Position numbers and translations under genes: made by a program | In this document: in pieces, positions 25,282-34,603 of the stretch | How the letters are laid out: each line of letters starts with the position of its first letter | Position numbering within the stretch: position 1 is the stretch's first letter | The notes under the pieces: model-generated | The model's database searches: none | What the model was told of the DNA's origin: nothing | Seen by the model: only the letters and a program-made list of their open reading frames with translations | Assembly (NCBI RefSeq): GCF_020164435.1 | Contig: NZ_JAIUDQ010000002.1 | Location: 1 to 64,000, forward strand | DNA from: Phyllobacterium lublinensis | GTDB taxonomy: Bacteria > Pseudomonadota > Alphaproteobacteria > Rhizobiales > Rhizobiaceae | Length of the DNA: 64,000 bases | Reading direction: 5' to 3'

Positions 25282-26190
25282 ATGAGCGAGATCGTTGATA
25301 TCCACCCGCATATCGTCTCCGATGACGAGAAGCGCTATCCAATCACCCCGATCGGCGGCAAGAGGTCCGACTGGTCGCATGAACGCTCGGTGACGACGGA
25401 AACGCTGCTTCAGTCCATGGCCGAGGCGGGGGTCGACAAGGCTGCTGTCGTTCACTCCTCGACCACATACGGCTTCTCCTGCGAGTATCTGGCAGATGCC
25501 GTGGCGGAGCATCCGGACAAGCTGACGGGGGTGTTTTCGATCAACGTCCTGGCACCTGACGCCGCCGAGACAATGCGGCACTGGTACGAAAAGGGCCTGA
25601 CGGGGATACGCATCTTCACGCGAGGCAGCACGATGAAAGACGCGTGGCTTGCCATCGACGATCCCAGGGTATTTCCCTGCTACGACTATGCCGAACAGAA
25701 CCGCATCCCGGTTGCCGTCAACGTGACGATTGACGTCCTCTCGCAGCTTGAGAATGTGCTGAAGCAGTTTCCAAGGGTCAACTTCATTCTTGACCAGCTC
25801 GGCAAAGCCGATTTCAGCAGCGGAGCGCCCTATGAGCCTGTCCAGCCGCTGTTCGACCTTGCGAAATATCCCAATCTTTATCTGAAGCTCAAGAGCGCTG
25901 CCTTCTCTGAGGCGAAGAAGGGCAACTCCACGCCAGAAGCGATGTTCGGCAGGCTCGTGGCCGAATTTGGTGCCAATCGCCTGGCCTGGGGTTCGAACTA
26001 TCCGGCATCCAACGGCTCGTTGAAGGACCTCCTGGACCGGGCAAGGCAGGGCCTCTCTTCGCTTTCAGGGAGCGATCAGGATTGGATCCTCGGCAAGACC
26101 GCCCTTCATCTCTACCCGGCTCTCGACCGCGCACTGCCGCGGTCTGAGACCGCCCAGCGGCCAGCATTCGTTGCAAAGGGAGGTCGCTGA
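25282..26190 (+). CDS. Amidohydrolase-2 family protein, tandem copy 3
   Basis: A 302-residue third paralogue, with the same IVDIHPHIV and GGKRSDWSHERS N-terminus but about 70-75 percent identical overall by eye, so older than the copy 1/copy 2 split. FILDQLGKADF replaces the DH(L/M)G histidine with Gln (DQLG), which touches a usual metal or base position. LAWGSNYPAS is retained. The start follows GCGAGGAAACAG. It precedes the CapA-like gene by one base, so all belong to one operon. Confidence 0.86.
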   Translation: MSEIVDIHPHIVSDDEKRYPITPIGGKRSDWSHERSVTTETLLQSMAEAGVDKAAVVHSSTTYGFSCEYLADAVAEHPDKLTGVFSINVLAPDAAETMRHWYEKGLTGIRIFTRGSTMKDAWLAIDDPRVFPCYDYAEQNRIPVAVNVTIDVLSQLENVLKQFPRVNFILDQLGKADFSSGAPYEPVQPLFDLAKYPNLYLKLKSAAFSEAKKGNSTPEAMFGRLVAEFGANRLAWGSNYPASNGSLKDLLDRARQGLSSLSGSDQDWILGKTALHLYPALDRALPRSETAQRPAFVAKGGR

Positions 26191-26191
26191 A

Positions 26192-27556
26192 ATGGTCTAT
26201 TCCTCCGAGGGCAGAGACATCCGGTTCGTGGCGGTCGGTGACGCCATGCCAACGCGTAGTCTGACGCGGTTCGAAGAACCCGAATATCTGCAGCTGGTCG
26301 AATTGCTTCGATCCGCGGACGCGTCGATTGCCAACCTGGAAACGACCGTTCGCACCGAGAATGAGGGCAACCCGAACGTTTCGACAGGAACCATCATGTC
26401 GACCCCGCCCGAACTGGTGGGCGATCTCCAATGGATGGGCATCAACCTGGTGTCCGCCTCCAACAACCATGCCTGCGACTATGGTGTCGGCGGTATTCTC
26501 GCGACGAAGAAATACCTTGGCGAGGCGCGGCTGCCATTTGCCGGGATTGGTCCGACCCTGATGACGGCGCGAGCGCCCGGCTATCTCGACACCAGGAACG
26601 GACGGGTGGCGATCGTATCGGCGACCTCGTTCTTTGGCGCCCATGCGCGGGCAGGAGACAGCAGGCCGGATACGCCCGGCCGGCCGGGCATCAATCCGCT
26701 GCGGTTTACCAAGGTGCATACCGTCGATGAAAAATCGTTCGGTGAGATTTCACGGATGAAGGAAGCGCTTGGCTATGCCAAGGCGCAGAAGCGAAATGCC
26801 AGCCACTTCTATTCCAGCACCGAAGCGCCGCTGGATCGCGCAGAAGAGATTGTCTTCCTCGACAACAAGTTCCGCTTGGGTTCGGATTTTTCCGTGACGA
26901 CCGCCGTTCATCCGGAAGATGCGGCAGACAATCTGCGCCAGATCAGTGACGCCCGCCGGCGCGCCGATTGGGTGGTGTTTGCCTTTCACAACCATGAGCT
27001 CGGCCCGGCCGGTCAGGAAGAGGCCAAATCCAAGGCGGACATGGAAGAACCGGCGACGTTTGCGCTTGAGTTCTGCCACGCCGCGATCGATGCCGGTGCA
27101 GACATGGTGGTCTGCCACGGCCCGCATGTGCCCTTCGGCGTCGAGATCTACAAGGGAAAGCCAATCCTGCATTCGCTGGGCAACTTCATTCTCCAGAACG
27201 ATACGGTGACTGCCTATCCGGCCGACGCCTATGCGCGCTTCGGCATGGCCGTCGATGCCACGCCCGCCGACTTCATTGAAGAACGCTCCGGCAACGGCAC
27301 GAAAGGTTTCGACGGCTCGCGACGATATTGGTCGAGCATCGCAGCTGAATGTGAATTCAAGGCGGGTCGCCTCTCGAAGCTGATCCTGCATCCACTCGAC
27401 CTTGGCTATGGCACGCGGCGGTCGGAACGGGGCAGGCCGGTTATTGCCACCGGCGAGGTTGCACAGTTCGTGCTGGAGCGCGTCAAACATCTCAGCGAGC
27501 GCTTCGGCACCACAGTGGTGATCGAGGGAGAGCGCGCAACCGTTGCCATCGAATAA
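26192..27556 (+). CDS. CapA-family metallophosphatase-like protein
   Basis: A 454-residue protein of the PGA_cap/CapA family, which shares the calcineurin-like metallophosphatase fold. Motifs in order: VAVGDAMPTR, NLETTVRTE, SASNNHACDYG, AFHNHE, and CHGPHVPFGVEIYKGKPILHS followed by LGNFIL. There is no signal peptide or membrane anchor, unlike CapA proteins of capsule synthesis, so it is probably cytosolic and catabolic. The ATG at 26192 follows GGGAGGTCGCTGAA and is one base past the amidohydrolase stop. The activity is unknown. An amidase or ligase-like role on a polycarboxylate is speculative. Confidence 0.84.
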   Translation: MVYSSEGRDIRFVAVGDAMPTRSLTRFEEPEYLQLVELLRSADASIANLETTVRTENEGNPNVSTGTIMSTPPELVGDLQWMGINLVSASNNHACDYGVGGILATKKYLGEARLPFAGIGPTLMTARAPGYLDTRNGRVAIVSATSFFGAHARAGDSRPDTPGRPGINPLRFTKVHTVDEKSFGEISRMKEALGYAKAQKRNASHFYSSTEAPLDRAEEIVFLDNKFRLGSDFSVTTAVHPEDAADNLRQISDARRRADWVVFAFHNHELGPAGQEEAKSKADMEEPATFALEFCHAAIDAGADMVVCHGPHVPFGVEIYKGKPILHSLGNFILQNDTVTAYPADAYARFGMAVDATPADFIEERSGNGTKGFDGSRRYWSSIAAECEFKAGRLSKLILHPLDLGYGTRRSERGRPVIATGEVAQFVLERVKHLSERFGTTVVIEGERATVAIE

Positions 27557-27600
27557 CGCCGGCGCCACGGGGCATTGGCATCATATGCAAGGAGACAGTC

Positions 27601-28581
27601 TTGGCTAACAACGACAAACCGGTTGGCATTTCCCTGCGGACCTATGGCCATACCGCCGATATCAAGAACGGGAATATCCCCGTTGACGGCGCAAAGCTCG
27701 ATTTCATCGAGGTCGTTCCGCAGGTTGCCGCATTCAGGCGCATGATCCGCGACGTCGAGTTCGAAATCTGCGAACTGGCGCCGACGACCTATTTTATCGC
27801 CAAGGCCATCGGCCATGCGCCCTACAAGGCGCTGCCGGTCTTTTTCGAGCGACGATTCCATCACGGAGGCTTCGTTGTCCGCGAGGATTCCGGCATCAAT
27901 ACCGTGCGTGACCTCGAGGGCAAGCGGGCAGGGGTCCGGTCCTATTCCGGTACGACCGGCGTGTGGACCCGCGGTGTCTACATCAACGAGTTCGGCCTTG
28001 ACAATGACAGGGTGACTTGGGTTGTCGATGACGAGGAGCACGTCACGCAACTGAAACTGCCACCGAATGTGGAGCATGCCCCGCCGAAATCACTGCCGCA
28101 GCTGATGGCATCGGGCAGTATCCAGGGAGGCTTCCTGAGCCGGGCCGACAAGGCGGCGAATGACGGCCATGCTGGCCTGGGTCGGGCCGGCCTTTCGGCG
28201 GAAACCGCGCAGTATCGCGAGCTCGTGGACAATCCGTTCGAACGCGGCGTTGAATGGTACAATCGCACAGGCATTTATCCGATGCACAGCCTGCTGGTTA
28301 TTCGTGACGACGTGCTGGCCGATCGGCCCGGCTTGGCCCATGCGCTCTATGATGCCCTCAAGGAAGGCAAGCGCCGCTACCTGGGAAGCCTCGACAACGG
28401 CACCGCCGACGCGGCGATCGACAATCGCTATCGCAAGCAGCAGAAGGCGGTGGGCGATCCGCTGCCATATGGCTTGAGGGCGAATATGCCAACGCTCGAA
28501 GCGCTGATGACTTATGCAGTGCAACAGAAGCTGATTCCCCGCGCCCTGCCGGTCAAGGATCTCTTCCTCGACATCGATTAA
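27601..28581 (+). CDS. 4,5-dihydroxyphthalate decarboxylase family protein (alpha type, copy 1)
   Basis: A 326-residue protein with the two-lobed binding-protein fold used by 4,5-dihydroxyphthalate decarboxylase (Pht5). Diagnostic blocks are VEFEICELAPTTYFIA, ALPVFFERRFHHGGFVVR and DLEGKRAGVRSYSGTTGVW, then a C-terminal GIYPMHSLLVI. There is no signal peptide and no matching permease, so it is more likely a cytosolic enzyme than a transporter component. The start is TTG behind AAGGAGACAGTC. It is followed six bases later by a beta-type paralogue. Confidence 0.8.
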   Translation: MANNDKPVGISLRTYGHTADIKNGNIPVDGAKLDFIEVVPQVAAFRRMIRDVEFEICELAPTTYFIAKAIGHAPYKALPVFFERRFHHGGFVVREDSGINTVRDLEGKRAGVRSYSGTTGVWTRGVYINEFGLDNDRVTWVVDDEEHVTQLKLPPNVEHAPPKSLPQLMASGSIQGGFLSRADKAANDGHAGLGRAGLSAETAQYRELVDNPFERGVEWYNRTGIYPMHSLLVIRDDVLADRPGLAHALYDALKEGKRRYLGSLDNGTADAAIDNRYRKQQKAVGDPLPYGLRANMPTLEALMTYAVQQKLIPRALPVKDLFLDID

Positions 28582-28586
28582 GCGCG

Positions 28587-29495
28587 ATGGTGAGGCTTCG
28601 CACGCTTCTCGGCAACCATGCCCATCTGCAGCCTCTGAAGGACGGCCGCATCCGTTCCCCAAGGGTGACGCTGGATTTCGCCGACGAACCCCAGCCGCAC
28701 GAGGCCTTCAAGCCGTTCGTGCGCGATCTGGCGTTTGATTGCGGTGAGCTTGCCATCGTCACCTATCTTCAGGCCAAGGCCTTCGGAAAATCGCTTGTGT
28801 TGCTGCCCGTCGTCGTCAGTTCGCGCTTTCACCACGGCAGCATCTGCTACAACTCTGCCCACGGCGAACTTTCGCCGAAGGATATTGAGGGCCGTTCGGC
28901 CGCCGTCCGCACATATTCCCAGACAACGGGCGTCTGGGTCCGAGGAATCCTCGATCAGGACTATGGCGTCGACAGCGATCAGGTCACCTGGGTGACCTGC
29001 GACGAGTCACATCTGGCGGAATATTCCGATCCGGCCAACGTCGTTCGCGCAGCGCCCGGCCAACAGCCGGACGGTTTGCTGGGAGACGGGGAGGTCGCGG
29101 CGGCGATCCCCATCTCGCTTGCATCGAGGGCGCTCTATACACCTCCCTATAGGACACTCGTTCCGGATCCCCAGGCGGCAGCGATGCAATGGTATGAGCG
29201 GCACCATATCGTACCGGTCAATCACCTCTTCGTTGTGCGCAAGTCGATCGTGGAATCCGATCCGGAGTCGGTCGTGGAGCTGGTGCGCATGCTCCGCGAG
29301 AGCAAGGAAGCGGCGGGCGCCAGGTCGGACCTCGGCATAGACATGGTGCCGTTCGGCATCGAGGAGAATCGCAGGAATCTCGAACTGGTTATCCAGTTCG
29401 CCTATCAGCAGCACCTGATCGATCGGCCGTTCGAGGTCGATGAGCTGTTCGATGACATTCGAGGCATCGCCGGGGCCGCGGGCATGACAAGCTAG
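28587..29495 (+). CDS. 4,5-dihydroxyphthalate decarboxylase family protein (beta type, copy 1)
   Basis: A 302-residue relative of the upstream gene. It has LRTLLGNHAHLQPLKDGRI at the start, LAFDCGELAIVTYLQAKAFG instead of the alpha-type ICELAPTTY, and AAVRTYSQTTGVWVRGIL. The alpha and beta types are clearly distinct subfamilies and occur side by side here and again at 42259/43299, which suggests a heteromeric enzyme or two sequential steps. No Shine-Dalgarno is obvious. Translation is probably coupled to the upstream gene. Confidence 0.8.
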   Translation: MVRLRTLLGNHAHLQPLKDGRIRSPRVTLDFADEPQPHEAFKPFVRDLAFDCGELAIVTYLQAKAFGKSLVLLPVVVSSRFHHGSICYNSAHGELSPKDIEGRSAAVRTYSQTTGVWVRGILDQDYGVDSDQVTWVTCDESHLAEYSDPANVVRAAPGQQPDGLLGDGEVAAAIPISLASRALYTPPYRTLVPDPQAAAMQWYERHHIVPVNHLFVVRKSIVESDPESVVELVRMLRESKEAAGARSDLGIDMVPFGIEENRRNLELVIQFAYQQHLIDRPFEVDELFDDIRGIAGAAGMTS

Positions 29496-29509
29496 GAGGA
29501 GCGCTCACA

Positions 29510-30871
29510 ATGGCGGATGAAACATCGCAGCTTGCCGAATATGCAGCCGGTCTCAGATACGAAGACATCCCGCCGGACGTGCTTCGCCGTGCCAAGGACT
29601 GCCTCATCGATTCGGTTGCCATTGGTTATCGCGGCAGCCGTGCGAGATGGATCGACATCCTAAAGGGATATGTTGGGACACCCGCGACGGGCGCTTCGGT
29701 CCTGTTCTCAAATATCGCGCCGAACAGCACGCCCGAGATTGCTGCGCTGGTGAATGGGCTGCTGATCCATGGCCTTGAAATGGACAGTCTTCGCAAACCG
29801 GGCGTTGGCGTGCATCCAGGTGCCACCATCATTCCGGCTGCGCTCGCAGTAGCGCAGCAGAAGAATGCTTCCGGAACCCAGCTGCTGACGTCGATCGTGG
29901 CGGGTTGCGAAGTGCTCATCCGCGTTGGCAAGGCGACGAAGCAGTCCATTGAAACCAATGGCTTCCATGCACCGGCGATCACCGGTCCGTTCGGCTCAGC
30001 CGCCGCCGCGGGCCATCTGCTGGGTATCGACGGCGCAAGGATGGCAAGCGCTTTCGGCATAGCGGGTTCGATGAGCGGCGGACTGATGCAGTTTGCAGCT
30101 GGCGGCGGGCCCCTGGTGAAAAGGCTTCATCTCGGCAAGGCGGCCCAGAACGGGGTTGCGGCCGCACTGTGGGCAGCATCAGGCATGGTCGGACCATCGG
30201 GCGTCCTGGAGGGCAAATACGGCCTGCTGAACGGTTTCTGTTCCGAGCATGATGCCAGCCTGCTTGTCGTTGGGCTTGGCGAGACGTTCGAGACGCTGTC
30301 GATTTGCTTCAAGCGCTACGCCGCGCACATCACCGCCCACATGCCGATCTTTGCCGTGGAGGTTCTGCGTTCGGAAAACAGCTTCGTTCCGGACGATGTG
30401 GAGCGCGTGATTGTGAGGGGCACGCATCGTATGGTTCATCACAATTCGAACCAGCAGCCGAGCGACCCGATCAGCGCATCCTACAGCATCCCGTTCTGCG
30501 TGGCGGTGGCGCTCTACGGCCACGAGGCCGACCCTGATGCCTTTGGGGAACAGTCGTTGCGCCATGAGGGCATGCGTCAGCTTCGCGACCGTATCTCCGT
30601 CGAGCTGCGCGACGGTGCCGGCGGTCATTCCGACTGGACCGCGGAGATCGAGATCGAGCTCCGCGACGGGCGTGTCTTGCACCGCTATCAGGAGGATTTT
30701 CCGGGCACGCCGACGATGCCGACAACCGCCGAGCAATTGGGACGCCGCTTCTTGACCCTCACGGAGCCTGTGTGCGGTCACCACGGCGCAAAGGACCTGC
30801 TAGCGCGGTTGGAAAACATCGAGAACGAAAGTGGAATTACGTGGATCGGGCAGCTCCCGCACGCTGCTTGA
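29510..30871 (+). CDS. MmgE/PrpD family protein (1)
   Basis: A 453-residue member of the MmgE/PrpD family (2-methylcitrate dehydratase, cis-aconitate decarboxylase and relatives). Features are AKDCLIDSVAIGYRG near residue 30, GLLIHGLEMDSL, GVHPGATIIPAALA, and PFGSAAAAGHLLGI, with a C-terminal domain containing MVHHNSNQQPSDP. A strong GGAGGA precedes the ATG. It sits in the same operon as the decarboxylase-like pair. Dehydration or isomerisation of a tricarboxylic acid is the expected chemistry. Confidence 0.88.
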   Translation: MADETSQLAEYAAGLRYEDIPPDVLRRAKDCLIDSVAIGYRGSRARWIDILKGYVGTPATGASVLFSNIAPNSTPEIAALVNGLLIHGLEMDSLRKPGVGVHPGATIIPAALAVAQQKNASGTQLLTSIVAGCEVLIRVGKATKQSIETNGFHAPAITGPFGSAAAAGHLLGIDGARMASAFGIAGSMSGGLMQFAAGGGPLVKRLHLGKAAQNGVAAALWAASGMVGPSGVLEGKYGLLNGFCSEHDASLLVVGLGETFETLSICFKRYAAHITAHMPIFAVEVLRSENSFVPDDVERVIVRGTHRMVHHNSNQQPSDPISASYSIPFCVAVALYGHEADPDAFGEQSLRHEGMRQLRDRISVELRDGAGGHSDWTAEIEIELRDGRVLHRYQEDFPGTPTMPTTAEQLGRRFLTLTEPVCGHHGAKDLLARLENIENESGITWIGQLPHAA

Positions 30872-30975
30872 CAGCCTGCGCGTCTCCGGTCAGGCAGCAG
30901 GGCGAGAAGGTTCGAGGAGATTCGCATGATTGACCATTGGCGGTCCGAAGACAGAGCCGTCTGGCGGAGGCGCGA

Positions 30976-31533
30976 ATGACCGAGGTCAAGCAGAATGGGC
31001 CTTCGGTCCTGCAGATGTTCACCATCGCCTTCAAGGTCAGCATGTTCAGCTTTGGCGGTGGAGTCTCGGGCTGGACGTTTCGAGAATTCGTCAACAAGCG
31101 CGCATGGGTTACGGAAGTCGAATTCCTCAGCGACATGGCGGCCGCCCGCATTCTGCCGGGAGCCAATTCGGCTAACGTCACGGCCATTCTGGGCTATCGG
31201 CTTCTGGGTGTAAGGGGGGCGATCGCAGGACTCGCGGGCAACCTGATCGGCCCGTTCTGTCTGGTGCTTGCCATCTTTTATCTGCTCCGATGGTTCACGG
31301 GGCCCGCGATGGATGCGGTCATGCAAGGAGCTGCGGCGGGGGCAATCGGTCCCGTTTTCTACGTGATGGTCCGGAGCATCCGGCATGGTGGCAAGGAATG
31401 GTATGGAGCATTGGTCCTTATCGCTACCGCCGTCGCAGTCCTTGCGAAAATTCCCCTGTTGCTGACGGTCGCCGTTGCACTGTGCATCAGCTTCGCCGGG
31501 GTAAGACTTTTTGGGCGCACCCATGAAGGATGA
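30976..31533 (+). CDS. CHR-family transporter, N-terminal-half protein
   Basis: A 185-residue membrane protein homologous to one half of ChrA. MFSFGGGVSGWTFREFVNK and AARILPGANSANVTAILGYRLLG are family motifs, with about five hydrophobic segments. The ATG at 30976 follows GGAGGCGCGA. It overlaps the next gene, which encodes the other half, making a short-chain two-gene CHR system. Members transport chromate or sulfate-like anions. Here the setting suggests an organic or inorganic anion linked to the pathway. Confidence 0.85.
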   Translation: MTEVKQNGPSVLQMFTIAFKVSMFSFGGGVSGWTFREFVNKRAWVTEVEFLSDMAAARILPGANSANVTAILGYRLLGVRGAIAGLAGNLIGPFCLVLAIFYLLRWFTGPAMDAVMQGAAAGAIGPVFYVMVRSIRHGGKEWYGALVLIATAVAVLAKIPLLLTVAVALCISFAGVRLFGRTHEG

Positions 31534-32074
31534 GGGCTTCAATCTTCTGATAAAGCTGTTCCTGGTCTTCGCCCCGCTTTCATTGTCGGCGTTCGGCGGA
31601 GGCATATCCGTCCTCTCGGCGATCCAGCATCAGGTGGTCGATGTCTATCACTGGACGACGGGTCCGGAGTTCCTGGAACTCTTTGCAATTGCGCGGGCAG
31701 CACCCGGTCCCGGCTCGATGATGTTGACCACGCTGATCGGTCTGAAAGTCGCGGGCATACCCGGCGCGCTGGTCGCCACGATCGGCATGTTCCTGCCCTC
31801 GTCGATCCTTTGCATCGCCTGTGCCGCCATATGGGGCCGTTATCGTACCCATCCCGTCATGCGAACCCTGGAAAAAGCGCTGCTGCCCATCGGGGCGGGC
31901 CTGCTCATTGCAGGTGTCACCAGCATCGGCATGCTGGTTTCGACCAGCCTCGGCCTGCTGGCAATTGCTGCGGCATCGGCGGCGGCATGCCTGTTGTTGC
32001 CTGGCCTGCATCCCCTGATCGTCATCGGTGCCGGAGCTGTGGCCAACCTTCTGATCAGCCTGCTCTTTGGCTGA
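31523..32074 (+). CDS. CHR-family transporter, C-terminal-half protein
   Basis: A 183-residue partner of the preceding gene. SLSAFGGGISVLSAIQHQVV and ARAAPGPGSMMLTTLIGLKVAG carry the CHR motif (APGP), and five hydrophobic segments follow. Its ATG lies 11 bases inside the previous gene. A TTG 12 bases earlier is a less likely start. It ends 31 bases from the stop of the convergent PrpD gene, with no terminator hairpin visible between them. Confidence 0.85.
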   Translation: MKDEGFNLLIKLFLVFAPLSLSAFGGGISVLSAIQHQVVDVYHWTTGPEFLELFAIARAAPGPGSMMLTTLIGLKVAGIPGALVATIGMFLPSSILCIACAAIWGRYRTHPVMRTLEKALLPIGAGLLIAGVTSIGMLVSTSLGLLAIAAASAAACLLLPGLHPLIVIGAGAVANLLISLLFG

Positions 32075-32104
32075 GCGAGCCGCATCACGGAGGTGCGTTG
32101 GGCT

Positions 32105-33499
32105 TTATGGGGTGAGCGAGGAAAGCAGCTCGGCCATGTCGGTTTCACTATCGAGCGCCCAGAGACGCCTCAAAGCCGCCCGGGCGCGATCTTCTCCCAG
32201 AACCGGGGTGACAAGGCCGACAAACTTGGTGCTCAGCCCTTCGTCGGAAAGCGGGAATTCCGGCGCGCCGAGCGCCTCGTCCACCTGCTTGGTGAAGCGA
32301 CCCTGCTTCGTGGTGACCGTGACTTTCGACGGTCGCAAGGCTGGGTAGAGCTTGTCCATTTCCTCCGTCACGACCACCCGAACCCGACCGCACAGGTTAG
32401 CAATGGAGGGGTCATCGAGAACCTCACGCTCGAAATGTCCGAGCTGGATGTCGTGATATGTCGCCGAGATCGCCATGATGAATGGAAAGCTCAGCTGAGC
32501 GGATGCAAAATCATTCCATCCCATATCCGCAAATTCACCGGCAAGATGGTAGGTTTCGACGAGGATCTCATCTATTTCCGACGCCTCTATTCCGAACTCG
32601 TGAATGAGGAAGATCAGCGCTTCCGCGGCTGGTTGCAAATGCCTGCAACAGGCGAAAGGCTTTATATAACATCTACTTATCAGGTAGTGTGTTCCATTTG
32701 AAGGGGTGAATTTTTCCGCTTCGGCACCGGAGGCAAAACATTGAAGGAAGCCATCCTTGCCCTCGACGACGTTGGGCGGTCCGGCAATTCCCTCCTTCGC
32801 AAAGAGAGCCGCCTGAAGTCCCTCGCGAGCGGCATGCCCGCCATGCAGGCGTTTTACCTCGGCACCTCCGCTCACATAGGCATGCAGGCCTGCCGCGCTG
32901 CTGGCCGCAAGTCCGAGCGCGTTGGATGAGGCCTGGTGCGACAGGCCAAGCAGTTTGGCAGCACCGGCCGCGGCGCCGAGCGTCCCGATTATACCAGTGG
33001 GATGGAACCCCCTGCGCCTGAGCACGGGGTGCACGGCCTGTGCAATGGACAGCATCGTCTCATAGCCGGCGACCATGGCCGTGAGGAAATCGGTGCCTGG
33101 ACTCCCCCGGTCGAACGCGATCGGAAGAATGGCGGAAACGATTGGAGCCCCCGGGTGGACCGCACCTTGCCGAAAACCGTCATCGAGTTCAATGCCGTGG
33201 GCGGATATCCCGCCAAGATAGGATGCGTCCAGAATATCAGCGCGCCTGGCCCGGCCGGGAACCGGAACGCTGCCCGCCGGTCTGAGGCTTGAAAGCAGGT
33301 GTTCGGCCTGGGTCGTGATTTCGCTCTGCGCTCCGGCAATCATGGCGCCGATTGTATCCAGGCAGTGCCGTTTTGCGGCGTGCCGGACGTCGTGGGGCAA
33401 GTTCGACCAGACGAGCTCCTGATTGAGCCGCAACATTTCAGCGGTCGGCGTCGGGCCCGCTTGCGCATCGATATCCGTCTCCCTGACGACATGTCCCAT
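32105..33499 (-). CDS. MmgE/PrpD family protein (2)
   Basis: A 464-residue member of the same family as the gene at 29510 but on the minus strand and quite diverged. CLDTIGAMIAGAQ, YLGGISAHGIELDDGFRQG, VHPGAPIVSAILPIA, and FHPTGIIGTLGAAAGAAKLL are recognisable, and EVKRLHGGHAAREG marks the family core. GGAGGAAAATA stands before the ATG at 33499. The frame upstream of it has no homology. It is the second gene of a two-gene minus operon behind a decarboxylase-like gene. Confidence 0.87.
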   Translation of the reverse strand: MGHVVRETDIDAQAGPTPTAEMLRLNQELVWSNLPHDVRHAAKRHCLDTIGAMIAGAQSEITTQAEHLLSSLRPAGSVPVPGRARRADILDASYLGGISAHGIELDDGFRQGAVHPGAPIVSAILPIAFDRGSPGTDFLTAMVAGYETMLSIAQAVHPVLRRRGFHPTGIIGTLGAAAGAAKLLGLSHQASSNALGLAASSAAGLHAYVSGGAEVKRLHGGHAAREGLQAALFAKEGIAGPPNVVEGKDGFLQCFASGAEAEKFTPSNGTHYLISRCYIKPFACCRHLQPAAEALIFLIHEFGIEASEIDEILVETYHLAGEFADMGWNDFASAQLSFPFIMAISATYHDIQLGHFEREVLDDPSIANLCGRVRVVVTEEMDKLYPALRPSKVTVTTKQGRFTKQVDEALGAPEFPLSDEGLSTKFVGLVTPVLGEDRARAALRRLWALDSETDMAELLSSLTP

Positions 33500-33622
33500 T
33501 ATTTTCCTCCGACCGCTGATTTGAGGAGCGCTCCGCACCCCGCTTTTCCCTTGGTCGGCCGCGACGAGCGGTCGACCGGCAAGACAGGCGGCGAAGCATC
33601 GCTGCATTCGCCGGCAGGTCGT

Positions 33623-34603
33623 TCAATCGAAGTTGTAGAACAGGTCTTCGATGGGCATGCGCGTGGGCATCAGACCCTGTTGGAAAGCATAGGTTCGCAG
33701 CGCTTCAATTGACTGCAGGTTGGCTTTCAGGCCGTAGGGCATCGGGTCAGGGCCAACGAGATCGATCATCTTGCGAACGCTGTTGTCCTTCTTTTCCGTC
33801 GCCTCGCCACTGCGCACTTTTTCCAGATAACGCTCCTTCGATTCGAGGAAGGCATCATAGAGCCGGCGGGGCAGGTCCGGGTACTTTGCTGCAACTTCAT
33901 CCTTGATGACGATCGTGCCGTGGCAGGGCAGGATACCGGTGCGCTTGTACCATTCCGCTTCTGCGGCTTCCGCGTCCGGGATAAGTTCGCGATAGGTGTC
34001 GGTGGGATAGCTGGGCTTTGCCGCCCAGTCCTCGCGGGGTTTGCCCTCGCGGCCGATCCCGGCATTGGCAAGAAACCCTGCCTGAATCTCACCATTTGCC
34101 ATCATGCTGGCCAGCGACTTGTCTTCCGGAACGTGCTGGACGTTGTCTGGCAGCTTGAGTTCCTGGACGTGCTCTTCGTCATCTACCATCCAGTTCACCT
34201 TGTAGGGGTCGACGCCGTATTCATTCTGGAGAATGCCGCGCGTCCACACACCGGTGGTAACTGTATAGGCACGAACACCAACCTTCTTGCCTTCCAGATC
34301 CTTGGGCGTGGAAATACCCGAGTCCGGGCGAACGACAAGCCCGTGATGGTGGAAGCGGCGACCAAAGAATACCGGCAGAGCCTTGAACGGCTTACCAAAA
34401 CCGCGCGCGATCATATAGGTCGTCGACGCAAGCTCGCAGATGTCGAATTCCACGTTCCGCACCATGCGCCGATACGCTGCGATCTGCGGCTTGATATCGA
34501 GAAATTCGAAATCAACGCCCGGAACCGTCACGGAACCGTTCTTGAGGTCTGCCGTCTGGCCGTGCGTGCGCACGGCTGCAGTGAAGGTATGCGTGTCTGC
34601 CAT
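33623..34603 (-). CDS. 4,5-dihydroxyphthalate decarboxylase family protein (alpha type, copy 2)
   Basis: A 326-residue alpha-type member, exactly the length of the copy at 27601. VEFDICELASTTYMIARGFG, ALPVFFGRRFHHHGLVVR and LEGKKVGVRAYTVTTGVW match its relatives. It has no adjacent beta-type partner and is followed by a PrpD gene. ACGGAGGAACACCT precedes the ATG at 34603. The long frame extending upstream has no homology and is not coding. Confidence 0.8.
   Translation of the reverse strand: MADTHTFTAAVRTHGQTADLKNGSVTVPGVDFEFLDIKPQIAAYRRMVRNVEFDICELASTTYMIARGFGKPFKALPVFFGRRFHHHGLVVRPDSGISTPKDLEGKKVGVRAYTVTTGVWTRGILQNEYGVDPYKVNWMVDDEEHVQELKLPDNVQHVPEDKSLASMMANGEIQAGFLANAGIGREGKPREDWAAKPSYPTDTYRELIPDAEAAEAEWYKRTGILPCHGTIVIKDEVAAKYPDLPRRLYDAFLESKERYLEKVRSGEATEKKDNSVRKMIDLVGPDPMPYGLKANLQSIEALRTYAFQQGLMPTRMPIEDLFYNFD

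Noticed and set aside
27601-29495. Annotating the decarboxylase-like proteins as ABC transporter binding proteins
   Set aside because: They share the bilobed fold but lack signal peptides, lack adjacent permease and ATPase genes, and match the 4,5-dihydroxyphthalate decarboxylase family blocks.
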